Assembly: GCF_022374895.2 (NCBI RefSeq)
Contig: NZ_CP092423.2
Coordinates: forward strand, 3,906,001-3,970,000
Direction: 5' to 3'
DNA from: Mycobacterium lentiflavum
Lineage (GTDB): Bacteria > Actinomycetota > Actinomycetes > Mycobacteriales > Mycobacteriaceae
DNA length: 64,000 nt
The notes below the pieces were generated by a model that saw only the letters and a list, made by a program, of their open reading frames with translations, ran no database searches and was not told the DNA's origin. This document shows, piece by piece, positions 34,986 through 43,686 of this stretch. The number at the start of each line of letters is the position of its first letter. Position 1 is the stretch's first letter. A program made the position numbers and the translations under genes.

Positions 34986-36161
34986 TCACGCGCCCTTTCT
35001 AGGCACCACCTTGGGCCGCGACGCCACCACGTGGGTCGCACTCGTTCCGGCCCGGCCCACCATTTCGGCCGGTTTGTCATCACCCGCGGCCGCCCGCGCC
35101 GGCATCGGCACGCCGCTGGTCGATCCGACCGGCTCCGCCACGGCGCCGGATGCGCCGGCACCCGCCATCGCCGAGCTGACGATCGGGGCCGGCGTCGAGC
35201 CCTGCCAGACCGGGGGCACCGATATCGCGCCCACCAACCGCGCCCTACCCAGACTGGCCGAGATGGAGGAGCCCCAACTCCCGTCGCCGCTCATCATTCT
35301 CATCGCCGGGGCGGTCGAACTGACGGTCTGGGACGCGCCCGGGGCCGCCATATTCGTCGCACCGGCCAGCGACGTCACCGGCGCGGTCCCTTGGGCCAGC
35401 GCCATCATCGGCGGCAACGCGGTCGCCGGATACACCCCGATCTGGGCCACCGACATCAACGACGAAACCGGCGCCGACGTGACTATCGACCCCACCTGGG
35501 TCAACGCGGACTGAATCGCGGTCACCGCCGAAGAAAAGCCCGGGCCGAATATCTGACCCCCCACCGACGACAACGCCCCGGTGAATTGCGCCGCCAACGT
35601 GCTCAGCGGCGTTGTCAGCAATCCGGCCAGACTCGACGGTGCCGAACTGATCGACGGCAACGCCGCCATGACGGATTGCGCCCCAGCGTGATACCCGAAC
35701 ATCGCCATCACGTCCTGAAGCCACATTTCCATGTATTCGAATTCGGTGGCCGCGATTGCCGCCGTGTTCTGGCCCAGAATGTTCGTCGCGATCAACACCA
35801 TTAGCTGGATACGGTTCGCTGCGATCGCCGCGGGAGGCACCGTCGCGGCGAATGCCGACTCGTACGACGTCGCCGCCACCCGGGCCTGCACGGCCGACAT
35901 CGAGGCGTGCGCCGCTGCGGTGTGCAACCACTGCAAATACGGCGCAGCCGCCTGCGTCATCGACTCCGACGACGGGCCTGTCCACTGCCCGTTCGAGGCC
36001 AGGCCCGAGACCACGGAATCGAAGGACGACGCCGACGCCCACATGTCGGCGGCCAGGCCGTCCCAGGCAGCGGCCGCAGCCAACAGCGGCCCTGAGCCTG
36101 CTCCTCCGTACATCAGGGCCGAGTTGATCTCCGGCGGCAAAAACGCAAAATCCAGAACCAT
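34986..36161 (-). CDS. PPE protein, PPE38-like
   Basis: 391 residues. The PPE domain begins MVLDFAFLPPEINSALMYGG, with ASASSFDSVVSGLA and GQWTGPSSESM (WxG). TNILGQNTAAIAATE and EMWLQDVMAMFGYHAGA follow, close to PPE38. The C-terminal block LGRARLVGAISVPPVW is the SVP signature of the PPE-SVP group. In M. tuberculosis PPE38 is needed for ESX-5 export of PE_PGRS and PPE-MPTR proteins. Here a single copy stands next to an Esx pair as in the RD5 region. No PE partner gene is visible. Confidence 0.9.
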   Translation of the reverse strand: MVLDFAFLPPEINSALMYGGAGSGPLLAAAAAWDGLAADMWASASSFDSVVSGLASNGQWTGPSSESMTQAAAPYLQWLHTAAAHASMSAVQARVAATSYESAFAATVPPAAIAANRIQLMVLIATNILGQNTAAIAATEFEYMEMWLQDVMAMFGYHAGAQSVMAALPSISSAPSSLAGLLTTPLSTLAAQFTGALSSVGGQIFGPGFSSAVTAIQSALTQVGSIVTSAPVSSLMSVAQIGVYPATALPPMMALAQGTAPVTSLAGATNMAAPGASQTVSSTAPAMRMMSGDGSWGSSISASLGRARLVGAISVPPVWQGSTPAPIVSSAMAGAGASGAVAEPVGSTSGVPMPARAAAGDDKPAEMVGRAGTSATHVVASRPKVVPRKGA

Positions 36162-36315
36162 CTACTACCTCGACACGACCAGCCGTTTCAACGGCTTTAC
36201 AACTGCACCCCGACAGTCACAGCGACTGGACACTGCGTATAACACTAAGGCCGGATCGTAGGGCAGCACTACACCAAAATGGCCCGGTTTGTCGAAATAG
36301 TCGGTTAAACGACCG

Positions 36316-37707
36316 TTAGGCGCCCTTGAGTCGAACCGCCAAGTAGTCGGCGACAGCATCCATGGCCACCCGCTCCTGCGTCATCGCGTCGCGTTCCCGC
36401 ACGGTGACGGCGTTGTCCTCCAAGGAGTCGAAATCCACCGTCACACAGAACGGCGTGCCGACCTCGTCCTGGCGCCGGTAGCGGCGCCCGATCGCGCCGG
36501 CGTCGTCGAAATCGATGTTCCACGACTTCCGCAATTCGGCGGCCAGGTCCCGCGCCTTGGGGCTCAGGTCGGCATGCCGGGACAACGGCAGCACCGCCGC
36601 CTTGACCGGGGCCAGCCGGTGGTCCAGGCGAAGCACGGTGCGCTTGTCCACGCCGCCCTTGGCGTTGGGGGCTTCGTCCTCGGCATAGGCATCGATCAAA
36701 AACGCCATGAACGACCGGGTCAGTCCGGCCGCGGGTTCAATCACGTACGGCGTGTAGCGGGTGTCGCTGGCCTGATCATAGAAGGACAGGTCGGCGCCGG
36801 AATGTTTTGCGTGCGTTGACAAGTCGAAATCGGTCCGGTTGGCGATGCCCTCCAGCTCACCCCACGGGTTGCCCTGGAACCCGAACTTGTACTCGATGTC
36901 AACGGTGCGGTCGGAATAGTGCGACAGCTTGTCCTTGGGGTGCTCGTAGAGCCGCAGGTTCTCGGGGGTGATGCCGAGGTCGGTGTACCACTGGTGCCGG
37001 GTGTCGATCCAGTACTGGTGCCACTGTTTGGCGGTCGACGGCTCGACGAAGAACTCCATCTCCATCTGCTCGAACTCGCGGGTGCGGAAGATGAAGTTCC
37101 CCGGGGTGATCTCGTTGCGAAAGCTCTTACCGATCTGCCCGATGCCGAATGGCGGCTTGCGCCGCGCGGTGGTCACCACGTTGGCGAAGTTGACGAAGAT
37201 GCCCTGGGCGGTTTCGGGCCGCAGGTAGTGCAGCCCTTCCTCGGTCTCGATCGGGCCGAGGTAGGTCTTGAGCATCATGTTGAATTCGCGCGGCTCGGTC
37301 CACTGACCTGGCTCCCCAGTCTCGGGGTCGCGGATATCGGCCAGTCCGTTGGGCGGCGGATGCCCGTGTTTGGCCTCGTAGGCCTCGATCAGGTGGTCGG
37401 CGCGATAGCGCTTGTGGGTGATCAGCGATTCCACCAGCGGGTCGTGGAACACCTCGACGTGGCCGGAGGCCACCCAGACCTGCCGCGGCAGGATGATCGA
37501 CGAGTCGAGTCCTACGACGTCGTCGCGACCGGTGACCACGGCGCGCCACCACTGCCGCTTGATGTTCTCCTTGAGTTCGACACCCAGCGGCCCGTAGTCC
37601 CACGCCGACTTGGTGCCGCCGTAGATCTCACCCGAGGGATAGACGAATCCACGCCGTTTGGCCAGGTTAACGACGGTGTCGATGACGGACGCCACGCGGT
37701 GGTCCAC
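36316..37707 (-). CDS. glyS: Glycyl-tRNA synthetase (dimeric class II)
   Basis: 463 residues, the same length as Rv2357c. Class II features are visible: FVYPSGEIYGGTKSAWDYGP, RPETAQGIFVNF, FRNEITPGNFIFRTREFEQM and EPAAGLTRSFMAFL. It charges tRNA-Gly. The gene is divergent from smtB-zur, and a palindromic operator lies between them at 37792-37811. Confidence 0.97.
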   Translation of the reverse strand: MDHRVASVIDTVVNLAKRRGFVYPSGEIYGGTKSAWDYGPLGVELKENIKRQWWRAVVTGRDDVVGLDSSIILPRQVWVASGHVEVFHDPLVESLITHKRYRADHLIEAYEAKHGHPPPNGLADIRDPETGEPGQWTEPREFNMMLKTYLGPIETEEGLHYLRPETAQGIFVNFANVVTTARRKPPFGIGQIGKSFRNEITPGNFIFRTREFEQMEMEFFVEPSTAKQWHQYWIDTRHQWYTDLGITPENLRLYEHPKDKLSHYSDRTVDIEYKFGFQGNPWGELEGIANRTDFDLSTHAKHSGADLSFYDQASDTRYTPYVIEPAAGLTRSFMAFLIDAYAEDEAPNAKGGVDKRTVLRLDHRLAPVKAAVLPLSRHADLSPKARDLAAELRKSWNIDFDDAGAIGRRYRRQDEVGTPFCVTVDFDSLEDNAVTVRERDAMTQERVAMDAVADYLAVRLKGA

Positions 37708-37791
37708 TCCCTTTCGGATGACTGAAGAAGCGGGCGGCGAATCGTCGCCCGCGAAACATCAGCAATCGTATCGACAGGGCCGTGGTCTTTG

Positions 37792-37811
37792 ACATGCATC
37801 ATCATGCATGT
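37792..37811. promoter_or_regulatory. Palindrome upstream of smtB, probable SmtB operator
   Basis: ACATGCAT-CATC-ATGCATGT is a perfect 8-4-8 inverted repeat. It lies about 20 bases upstream of a TATAGT box (37831-37836) and 68 bases before smtB. ArsR/SmtB repressors bind such symmetric sites and release them when they bind zinc. It also lies 84 bases upstream of divergent glyS. Confidence 0.72.
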
Positions 37812-37878
37812 GACAGTGGAAGTCGTTCCCTATAGTGGGCACTCCACCTACTCGGCACCTTGAGGAGATGACGCTTGC

Positions 37879-38289
37879 ATGGTGATGCCCTCCTCATCGC
37901 CGAACGCCGCCACTGGCTCCTCTTCAGATCTGGTTGCCCACCGGCACGGCGAGACGGGCGCCGGCGAGCACGCGCCCTTCGCCGAATATCCCGAGCCGCC
38001 GTCGCGAGAAGTCCTGGATGACGCCGGTGAGCTGCTGCGGGCCCTGGCCGCACCGGTACGGATCGCCATCGTGCTGCAACTACGCGAATCCCAGCGCTGC
38101 GTGCACGAGCTGGTCGACGCACTGGGCGTGCCACAACCGCTGGTCAGCCAGCATTTGAAGATTCTCAAGGCGGCGGGAGTGGTCGCCGGGGAGCGGTCCG
38201 GCCGCGAGGTGCTGTACCGACTGGCCGACCACCACCTGGCACACATCGTCGTCGACGCCGTCGCCCACGCCAGCGAGGGCACGCCATGA
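37879..38289 (+). CDS. smtB: ArsR/SmtB-family zinc-sensing repressor
   Basis: 136 residues, counterpart of Rv2358. The winged helix has LRALAAPVRIAIVLQLRES, recognition helix VPQPLVSQHLKILKAAGVV and the wing GREVLYRLADHH. The C-terminal ADHHLAHIVVDAVAHA supplies the alpha-5 type His/Asp metal site. In M. tuberculosis zinc releases this repressor, so smtB-zur is expressed in high zinc. The upstream palindrome supports autoregulation. ATG at 37879; a Met at 37885 is also possible. Confidence 0.92.
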   Translation: MVMPSSSPNAATGSSSDLVAHRHGETGAGEHAPFAEYPEPPSREVLDDAGELLRALAAPVRIAIVLQLRESQRCVHELVDALGVPQPLVSQHLKILKAAGVVAGERSGREVLYRLADHHLAHIVVDAVAHASEGTP

Positions 38290-38366
38290 CGCGCGTCTGC
38301 GACGATGCAGAGCGCAGCGATGAGGTGGGGACACCTCCCGCTTGCGGAGGAGAGTGGCGCCAATGA
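38286..38366 (+). repeat. MIRU-like interspersed element with a coupled 26-codon ORF
   Basis: The spacer between smtB and zur contains GCGACGATGCAGAGCGCAGC and GTGGGGACACCTCCCGCTTG, very like the mycobacterial interspersed repetitive unit of the senX3-regX3 spacer. It encodes a 26-residue frame whose ATG overlaps the smtB stop (ATGA) and whose TGA overlaps the zur start (ATGA). This is the layout described for MIRUs, which insert into overlapping stop/start codons without breaking translational coupling. Confidence 0.75.
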
Positions 38367-38755
38367 CCGGACCGAGCGTCCGTTCCACCCGTCAGCGAGC
38401 GGCGATCTCGACACTGCTGGAAACGCTCGACGAATTCCGCTCGGCCCAGGAGCTACACGACGAGCTGCGCCGCCGCGGCGAGAACATCGGGCTGACCACG
38501 GTCTACCGGACGCTGCAGTCCATGGCATCGGCGGGCATGGTGGACACGCTGCGCACCGACACCGGCGAGTCCGTCTACCGGCGCTGCTCGGAGCACCATC
38601 ACCACCATCTGGTGTGCCGCCACTGCGGGTCCACCATCGAGGTGGGTGACCACGAGGTCGAGGAGTGGGCGTCGCAAGTCGCCGCCAAGCATGGCTACTC
38701 CGAGGTCAGCCACACCATCGAGATCTTCGGGACCTGCTCGGACTGCGGCCGCTGA
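38363..38755 (+). CDS. zur: Zinc uptake regulator of the Fur family
   Basis: 130 residues, counterpart of Rv2359 (FurB/Zur). The DNA-binding part has STRQRAAISTLLETLDEFRS and GENIGLTTVYRTLQSMASAG. The metal-binding part has CSEHHHHHLVCRHCG and the structural pair CSDC at the end. With zinc bound it represses zinc uptake, ribosomal protein paralogue and ESX-3 genes. The start is the ATG overlapping the MIRU frame, which matches the homologue start. Confidence 0.95.
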   Translation: MTGPSVRSTRQRAAISTLLETLDEFRSAQELHDELRRRGENIGLTTVYRTLQSMASAGMVDTLRTDTGESVYRRCSEHHHHHLVCRHCGSTIEVGDHEVEEWASQVAAKHGYSEVSHTIEIFGTCSDCGR

Positions 38756-38775
38756 CCGCACACTGGCCGCCGAAC

Positions 38776-38791
38776 GTGCGGCCGGCCGCAC
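38776..38791. terminator. Palindrome between convergent zur and the Rv2360c-like gene
   Basis: GTGCGGCCGGCCGCAC is a perfect 16-base palindrome between two gene ends (38755 and 38805). It can fold into a GC-rich hairpin. There is no T-run, as is usual in mycobacteria. Confidence 0.5.
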
Positions 38792-38804
38792 ACTCGGCGG
38801 GAAG

Positions 38805-39233
38805 TCAGGCCGTCAGGACACGCCGCATCTGAGCGCCCGAATCGAGCACCAGCAGGATCAGGGTGCGCAGGGCGTCGTCGGCCAGGCCCGCCCCGGGGAA
38901 GTTGTAGCGCAGCATCACGTCCGCGGTTTTGGCCGCGCCCTTGCCGGAGTTGCGCTGCGCGGCCTTGTCGCTGACCTTCTCGACGACGGTCACATTGCCG
39001 AAGTTGCTGTCGTGGGCCTGTTTGGCCACCTGATCGCTGAGTTTCTTGGTCAGTGGCAGATTCCACGCCACGACCTGGGTGAGCGACACCAGGTCGAGTC
39101 CCTCGGCGATGTTCACCACTCGCAGCGACGCGAAGGTGCCGTCGTGGTGCACCGTGAGCCCGCCGTCGGGTTCGTCCTCGACGGTCAGCACGTCGCGCAG
39201 AATCGACCCGAGGCGCTCTTGTAGAGATGGCAT
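38805..39233 (-). CDS. Rv2360c-like conserved protein
   Basis: 142 residues, the same length as Rv2360c. The ATG at 39233 shares one base with the uppS stop (TGATG), so the two are probably translated together. Conserved stretches are LQERLGSILRDVLTVEDEPD and SLTQVVAWNLPLTKKL. The fold is probably a small alpha-beta domain of the YbjN or secretion-chaperone type; this is a guess from pattern only. Function unknown. Confidence 0.8.
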   Translation of the reverse strand: MPSLQERLGSILRDVLTVEDEPDGGLTVHHDGTFASLRVVNIAEGLDLVSLTQVVAWNLPLTKKLSDQVAKQAHDSNFGNVTVVEKVSDKAAQRNSGKGAAKTADVMLRYNFPGAGLADDALRTLILLVLDSGAQMRRVLTA

Positions 39234-40135
39234 CAGGCGCTCCCAAACCGTCGGTTGCGGTCCGCGTATTCCGCGCAGGCCGCCCACAGGTCGCGACGGT
39301 CGTAGTCGGGCCACAGCTTGTCCTGAAAAATGTATTCGGCATACGCCGCCTGCCACAGCATGAAATTGCTGGAGCGTTGCTCTCCCGAAGTCCGCAGAAA
39401 CAGATCCACGTCGGGGATGTCGGGCCGCTGCAGGTGATTCGCCACCGTCGCCTCGGTGATGCGCTCGGGGTTCAGCCGGCCGGCAGCCGCCAAACGTGCG
39501 ATTTCCCTTGCAGATTCCGCGATTTCGGCGCGGCCGCCGTAGTTGACGCAGTAGTTGACGGTGATGACGTCGTTGCCCTTCGTCATCTCCTCGGCGACCG
39601 CTAATTCATTGATCACGCTGCGCCACAAGCGAGGCCGCGAGCCCACCCAGCGGATCTTGACCCCGATCGCCTTGAGGTTGACCCGGCGCATGCGCACCAC
39701 GTCACGGTTGAAGCCCATCAGGAAGCGGACCTCCTCGGGAGACCGCTTCCAGTTTTCGGTCGAGAAGGCGTACAGGCTGAGCCACTTGATCCCGATTTCG
39801 ATTGCGCCGCAGACAACGTCGATGACGACGGCCTCCCCCGCCTTGTGGCCGTCGGTGCGGGTCAGGCCTTGTTGGGTGGCCCAACGGCCGTTACCGTCCA
39901 TCACGATCGCCACGTGGTTGGGCAGTCGATCCGCCGGGATCCGCGGTGCGACCGCCTTCGAGATGTGTTGCGGCGGCCGGCTCGGTCCGCCGTCCGCAGA
40001 CGGCGGCAACTCGGGGAACACCACCGGCCACGTCGACTTGTCGGGAAAAGTCGGATAGTCCGCGGGCGCAGCGGGCAGTTGCGGGAAGGCCGGAGAGTCC
40101 CGGGACCTCAAGGTGCGCTCGTGGTTCCTAGCCAC
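39233..40135 (-). CDS. uppS: Decaprenyl diphosphate synthase (cis-prenyltransferase)
   Basis: 300 residues. It extends Z,E-farnesyl diphosphate to decaprenyl diphosphate, the lipid carrier for peptidoglycan and arabinogalactan. Motifs are HVAIVMDGNGRWA, LSLYAFSTENWKRSPEE and DLFLRTSGEQRSSNFMLWQ. A Pro-rich extension of about 70 residues precedes the enzyme, as in Rv2361c. I use GTG 40135 to match that homologue; an ATG three codons upstream is also possible. The start overlaps the recO end. Confidence 0.93.
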   Translation of the reverse strand: MARNHERTLRSRDSPAFPQLPAAPADYPTFPDKSTWPVVFPELPPSADGGPSRPPQHISKAVAPRIPADRLPNHVAIVMDGNGRWATQQGLTRTDGHKAGEAVVIDVVCGAIEIGIKWLSLYAFSTENWKRSPEEVRFLMGFNRDVVRMRRVNLKAIGVKIRWVGSRPRLWRSVINELAVAEEMTKGNDVITVNYCVNYGGRAEIAESAREIARLAAAGRLNPERITEATVANHLQRPDIPDVDLFLRTSGEQRSSNFMLWQAAYAEYIFQDKLWPDYDRRDLWAACAEYADRNRRFGSA

Positions 40136-40970
40136 AGGCCTCATCCTGCCCGATCAGCACGGCGCGCTGATCGGCGATGGTGGGGGCACTCCCCGGCTCC
40201 GCGGCGGCGCCACCCGCGTGCGGGGGACGGTCGACCCGATAATTGCGCTCTACCAGCGGCAACGTCTTGAGCTGGCGTTCCAGATGCCATTGCAGGTGGG
40301 CGGCCACCAATCCGCTGACATGGCTGCGGTGGGATTGCGGCGTCGCTTCGGCTGCCGGCCAATCGCCATCGTGCAGCGCGGACATCAGTTCCAGCACGCC
40401 CAGCGGCGGTGTCGTGGAGCCCGCGGGACGGCAATGCGGGCAGACGCTGCCCCCGGCGGCGATGTGAAATGCCCGATGTGGGCCGGGCGTGGCACAGCGG
40501 GCACACTCGGTCAGCGCCGGCGCCCAGCCGGCGATGCCCATGGCCCGCAGCAGGTAGGCGTCCAGGAGCAGGTCACGAGAGCGCCGTCCGTCGGCCACCG
40601 CCCGCAGCGCGCCCACCGTGAGCCGGTACAGCGCCGGGACGGGCGCGCGCTCCTCACCGGCGAGGCGCTCGGCGGTTTCCAGCATCGCGCACCCGCAGGT
40701 GTACCGGCCGTAGTCGCTGACGATGTCGGTGGCGAACGCGTCGATGGAAACAACCTGGGTGACGATGTCCAGATTGCGGCCGGGATGCAGCTGCACGTCG
40801 ATGTGCGCGAACGGCTCCAGCCGCGCCCCGAATTTGCTGCGGGTGCGGCGCACCCCCTTGGCCACCGCACGGACCAATCCGTGATCACGGGTCAGCAGGG
40901 TCACGATTCGGTCTGCTTCGCCGAGCTTGTGCTGGCGCAGCACTACCGCTCGGTCTCGATACAGCCGCAT
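40128..40970 (-). CDS. recO: DNA repair protein RecO
   Basis: 280 residues from the ATG at 40970 (MRLYRDRAVVLRQHKLGEAD). N-terminal OB fold, helical middle and a zinc site with CARCATPG and CPHC. RecO anneals DNA strands and loads RecA together with RecR. It overlaps uppS and is divergent from amiA2. It corresponds to Rv2362c. Confidence 0.94.
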   Translation of the reverse strand: MRLYRDRAVVLRQHKLGEADRIVTLLTRDHGLVRAVAKGVRRTRSKFGARLEPFAHIDVQLHPGRNLDIVTQVVSIDAFATDIVSDYGRYTCGCAMLETAERLAGEERAPVPALYRLTVGALRAVADGRRSRDLLLDAYLLRAMGIAGWAPALTECARCATPGPHRAFHIAAGGSVCPHCRPAGSTTPPLGVLELMSALHDGDWPAAEATPQSHRSHVSGLVAAHLQWHLERQLKTLPLVERNYRVDRPPHAGGAAAEPGSAPTIADQRAVLIGQDEACG

Positions 40971-41031
40971 ATCAATAGTTTTGCACCCCGCCGCGACATC
41001 GCGGGGATCCGCGCCGATAGTCTCGTACCCC

Positions 41032-42519
41032 GTGATTGGCGCTCCTGGACCCGGTTCTGGGTCCGTTTCCGGGTTCCGCGGCACGCGCCTGCCCACACTT
41101 ACTGACCTGCTGTATCAGCTGAACAGCCGCGCGGTGACATCCGACACATTGGTGCGTCGTTCGCTGCACGCGATCGACACCAGCCAGTCCACGCTGAACG
41201 CGTTCCGGGTGGTCCTGACGGAGTCGGCGCTGGCCGACGCGGCCGAGGCCGACCGGCGACGAGCCGCCGGTGAAACGGCGCCGTTGCTGGGCGTCCCGAT
41301 CGCGGTCAAGGACGACGTCGATGTTGCTGGCGTGCCCACCGCTTTCGGCACCGACGGTCAGGTGCGCCCCGCCACTGCGGACTCCGAGGTGGTGCGCCGC
41401 CTCAAGGCCGCCGGAGCGGTGATCGTCGGCAAGACCAACACCTGCGAGCTAGGACAGTGGCCATTCACCAGCGGGCCCGGGTTCGGGCATACCCGCAATC
41501 CGTGGTCGCGGCGCCACACCCCGGGCGGCTCGTCGGGCGGTAGCGCCGCCGCGGTGGCCGCCGGTCTGGTCACCGCGGCGATCGGCTCCGACGGCGCCGG
41601 CAGCATCCGCATCCCGGCGGCGTGGACGCATCTGGTCGGCATCAAGCCGCAGCGCGGCCGCATCTCGACCTGGCCGCTACCGGAATCGTTCAACGGGATC
41701 ACGGTCAACGGCGTGCTGGCCCGCACGGTCGCCGACGCGGCACTGGTGCTCGACGCGGCGTCGGGCAATGTCGAGGGTGACCGGCACAAGCCGCCGCCGC
41801 TGCGGGCGTCCGACTACGTCAGTATCGCGCCCGGGCCGCTGAACATCGCACTGTCAACCCGATTCCCGTACACCTTCTTTCGGGCCAAGTTGCATCCGGA
41901 GATCCTGGCCGCGACCCGAGCAATGGGCGAGCAGCTGCAATTGCTCGGCCACACGGTGGTGAGCGGGAATCCGGACTACGGGGTGCGGCTGGGGTGGGAT
42001 TTTCTGGCCAGATCGACTGCGGGACTGCGGGATTGGGAGGAGCGGTTGGGCGACGGCGTCGTGTTGGACCCCCGCACCCTGTCCAACCTGCGGATGGGCC
42101 ATGTGCTGGGCCAGGCGATCCTGCGCAACGCGCGGGCGCACGAAGCCGCGCTACAGCGGCGGGTGGGCTCGATTTTCGACATCGTCGACGTGGTCGTCGC
42201 GCCGACCACCGCGCAGCCACCGCCACTGGCCCGATCCTTCGACCGGCTCAGCGGCTTGGGCACCGACCGGGCCATGATCAAGGCATGCCCGGCGACCTGG
42301 CCGTGGAATGTATTGGGCTGGCCGTCGATCAACGTGCCGGCCGGGTTCACCGCGGACGGCCTGCCGATCGGTGTGCAATTGATGGGCCCGGCGAACAGCG
42401 AGGGCATGCTGATCTCGCTGGCCGCCGAGCTGGAAGCCGTCTGCGGCTGGGCCGCCAAGCAGCCGAAGGTCTGGTGGGAGCACGACCACCTCCGTTCACA
42501 CGACTCGGGCCAAGCATAA
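41032..42519 (+). CDS. amiA2: Amidase signature family enzyme
   Basis: 495 residues, counterpart of Rv2363. The Ser-cisSer-Lys triad is represented by PIAVKDDVDVAG (Lys) and TPGGSSGGSAAAVAAG (the two Ser), with GSDGAGSIRIPAA nearby. The family hydrolyses amides; the natural substrate is unknown. The GTG at 41032 matches the homologue start. In M. tuberculosis era follows directly; here about 7 kb of other genes lie between. Confidence 0.9.
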   Translation: MIGAPGPGSGSVSGFRGTRLPTLTDLLYQLNSRAVTSDTLVRRSLHAIDTSQSTLNAFRVVLTESALADAAEADRRRAAGETAPLLGVPIAVKDDVDVAGVPTAFGTDGQVRPATADSEVVRRLKAAGAVIVGKTNTCELGQWPFTSGPGFGHTRNPWSRRHTPGGSSGGSAAAVAAGLVTAAIGSDGAGSIRIPAAWTHLVGIKPQRGRISTWPLPESFNGITVNGVLARTVADAALVLDAASGNVEGDRHKPPPLRASDYVSIAPGPLNIALSTRFPYTFFRAKLHPEILAATRAMGEQLQLLGHTVVSGNPDYGVRLGWDFLARSTAGLRDWEERLGDGVVLDPRTLSNLRMGHVLGQAILRNARAHEAALQRRVGSIFDIVDVVVAPTTAQPPPLARSFDRLSGLGTDRAMIKACPATWPWNVLGWPSINVPAGFTADGLPIGVQLMGPANSEGMLISLAAELEAVCGWAAKQPKVWWEHDHLRSHDSGQA

Positions 42520-42653
42520 AAAGCTCACGCACCCAACGCATTAGCGACCGATGGGTATCGAAATGAGCCTGCTCAGAAGTGTTTTGACGCCGTCGGGAAG
42601 GCTACCCGCGGCCGGCATGCGCAAACGGTCTCTACGGGTACCTGGATAACCGC

Positions 42654-42678
42654 GTTTGGTGCCCAATGCCCCGGGTAC
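42654..42678 (+). promoter_or_regulatory. SigF-type promoter upstream of the Mn catalase gene
   Basis: GTTT at 42654-42657, 15 bases, then GGGTAC at 42673-42678, close to the mycobacterial SigF consensus GTTT-N15 to N17-GGGTAT. It lies 45 bases upstream of the start codon. The convergent hemerythrin gene has a copy with the same spacing. Confidence 0.6.
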
Positions 42679-42722
42679 CCGGCTGCGCACACCAGCCGCG
42701 CCGACACCCCAGGAGGCAATCA

Positions 42723-43619
42723 ATGTTCACGCATAACAAAGATCTGCAGTTCGAAGTACGAGTCACCGAACCCGACCCACGATTCGCGTCGCTGCTCATG
42801 GAGCAATTCGGCGGTGCCAACGGCGAACTCACCGCGGCGCTGCAGTACTTCACCCAAGCATTCGTGCTGCGCCAAAAGAACCCCAAGATGTACGACCTGT
42901 TCATGGACATCGCGACCGAGGAGCTCAGCCATCTCGAGATGGTCGGATCGATGATCACCATGTTGCTCGACGGACTCAGCGACAATCTCAAGATCGCGAA
43001 TCAACGGTGCGACTGGATGCCGGCCGTCGCCAGTACCGACGGGCGCGACAACATCATTCATCAGGTCGCCGTCAACCCAATGTTCCTGGTGCTCAGCGGC
43101 GGTGGACCCGACGTCAAGGATTCCGCAGGCAACAACTGGACCGGGGCGTTCATTGATGCCAACGGCGATCCCACCGTTGACCTGCGCAACAACGTCGCCG
43201 CCGAGTCCCGAGCCAAAGTCGTCTACGAGTACCTCAAGCAGTTCACCGATGACCCGGGCGTGCAGGAAACCCTGACCTTCTTGATGACGCGTGAGGTGGC
43301 GCACTATCAGCAATTCACCGCTGCGCTCAACGAACTTCCGGTCAACTTTCCGCCCGGGCAGTTGGCAGGCGATCCCCGCTTCCAAAATGTGGCGTTCAAC
43401 ATGTCCAACGGCGGCGGCGAGTCGATACGTGGGCCGTGGAACCAGGGGCAGGGTCCGTGGCCGCAGGGCATGGAATGGGACTACGTGGAAAAGCCCGAAC
43501 AGCAATGGCTGGGCGGCCAGACGCGCCAAAACAAGGGGACCGAACAGAATCCTCAGGGCTCGCCGGCAGTCGAGGCCGAAAAGCCGTTCACGCACGAACA
43601 GCACTCGCCCACAACCTAA
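42723..43619 (+). CDS. Manganese-containing catalase
   Basis: 298 residues. Four-helix-bundle di-manganese catalase that breaks down hydrogen peroxide without heme. Metal ligands are visible in NGELTAALQYFTQAF, DIATEELSHLEMVGSM (ExxH) and TREVAHYQQF (ExxH). The C-terminal tail, rich in Gly, Pro, Gln and Trp, is typical of the family. The ATG has GGAGG seven bases upstream. It is part of the block inserted between amiA2 and era. The SigF-like promoter suggests stress or stationary-phase expression. Confidence 0.93.
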   Translation: MFTHNKDLQFEVRVTEPDPRFASLLMEQFGGANGELTAALQYFTQAFVLRQKNPKMYDLFMDIATEELSHLEMVGSMITMLLDGLSDNLKIANQRCDWMPAVASTDGRDNIIHQVAVNPMFLVLSGGGPDVKDSAGNNWTGAFIDANGDPTVDLRNNVAAESRAKVVYEYLKQFTDDPGVQETLTFLMTREVAHYQQFTAALNELPVNFPPGQLAGDPRFQNVAFNMSNGGGESIRGPWNQGQGPWPQGMEWDYVEKPEQQWLGGQTRQNKGTEQNPQGSPAVEAEKPFTHEQHSPTT

Positions 43620-43628
43620 TCGGCTAAC

Positions 43629-43671
43629 AACGAAGACTGGGCATCGGATGCTCCGATGCCCAGTCTTCGTT
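43629..43671. terminator. Perfect 20-bp hairpin between convergent catalase and hemerythrin genes
   Basis: AACGAAGACTGGGCATCGGA at 43629-43648 and its exact reverse complement at 43652-43671 enclose a three-base loop (TGC). It is symmetric and lies ten bases after the catalase stop and 16 bases before the hemerythrin stop, so it can terminate both transcripts. Confidence 0.9.
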
Positions 43672-43686
43672 GGGTAATGGACCGGC

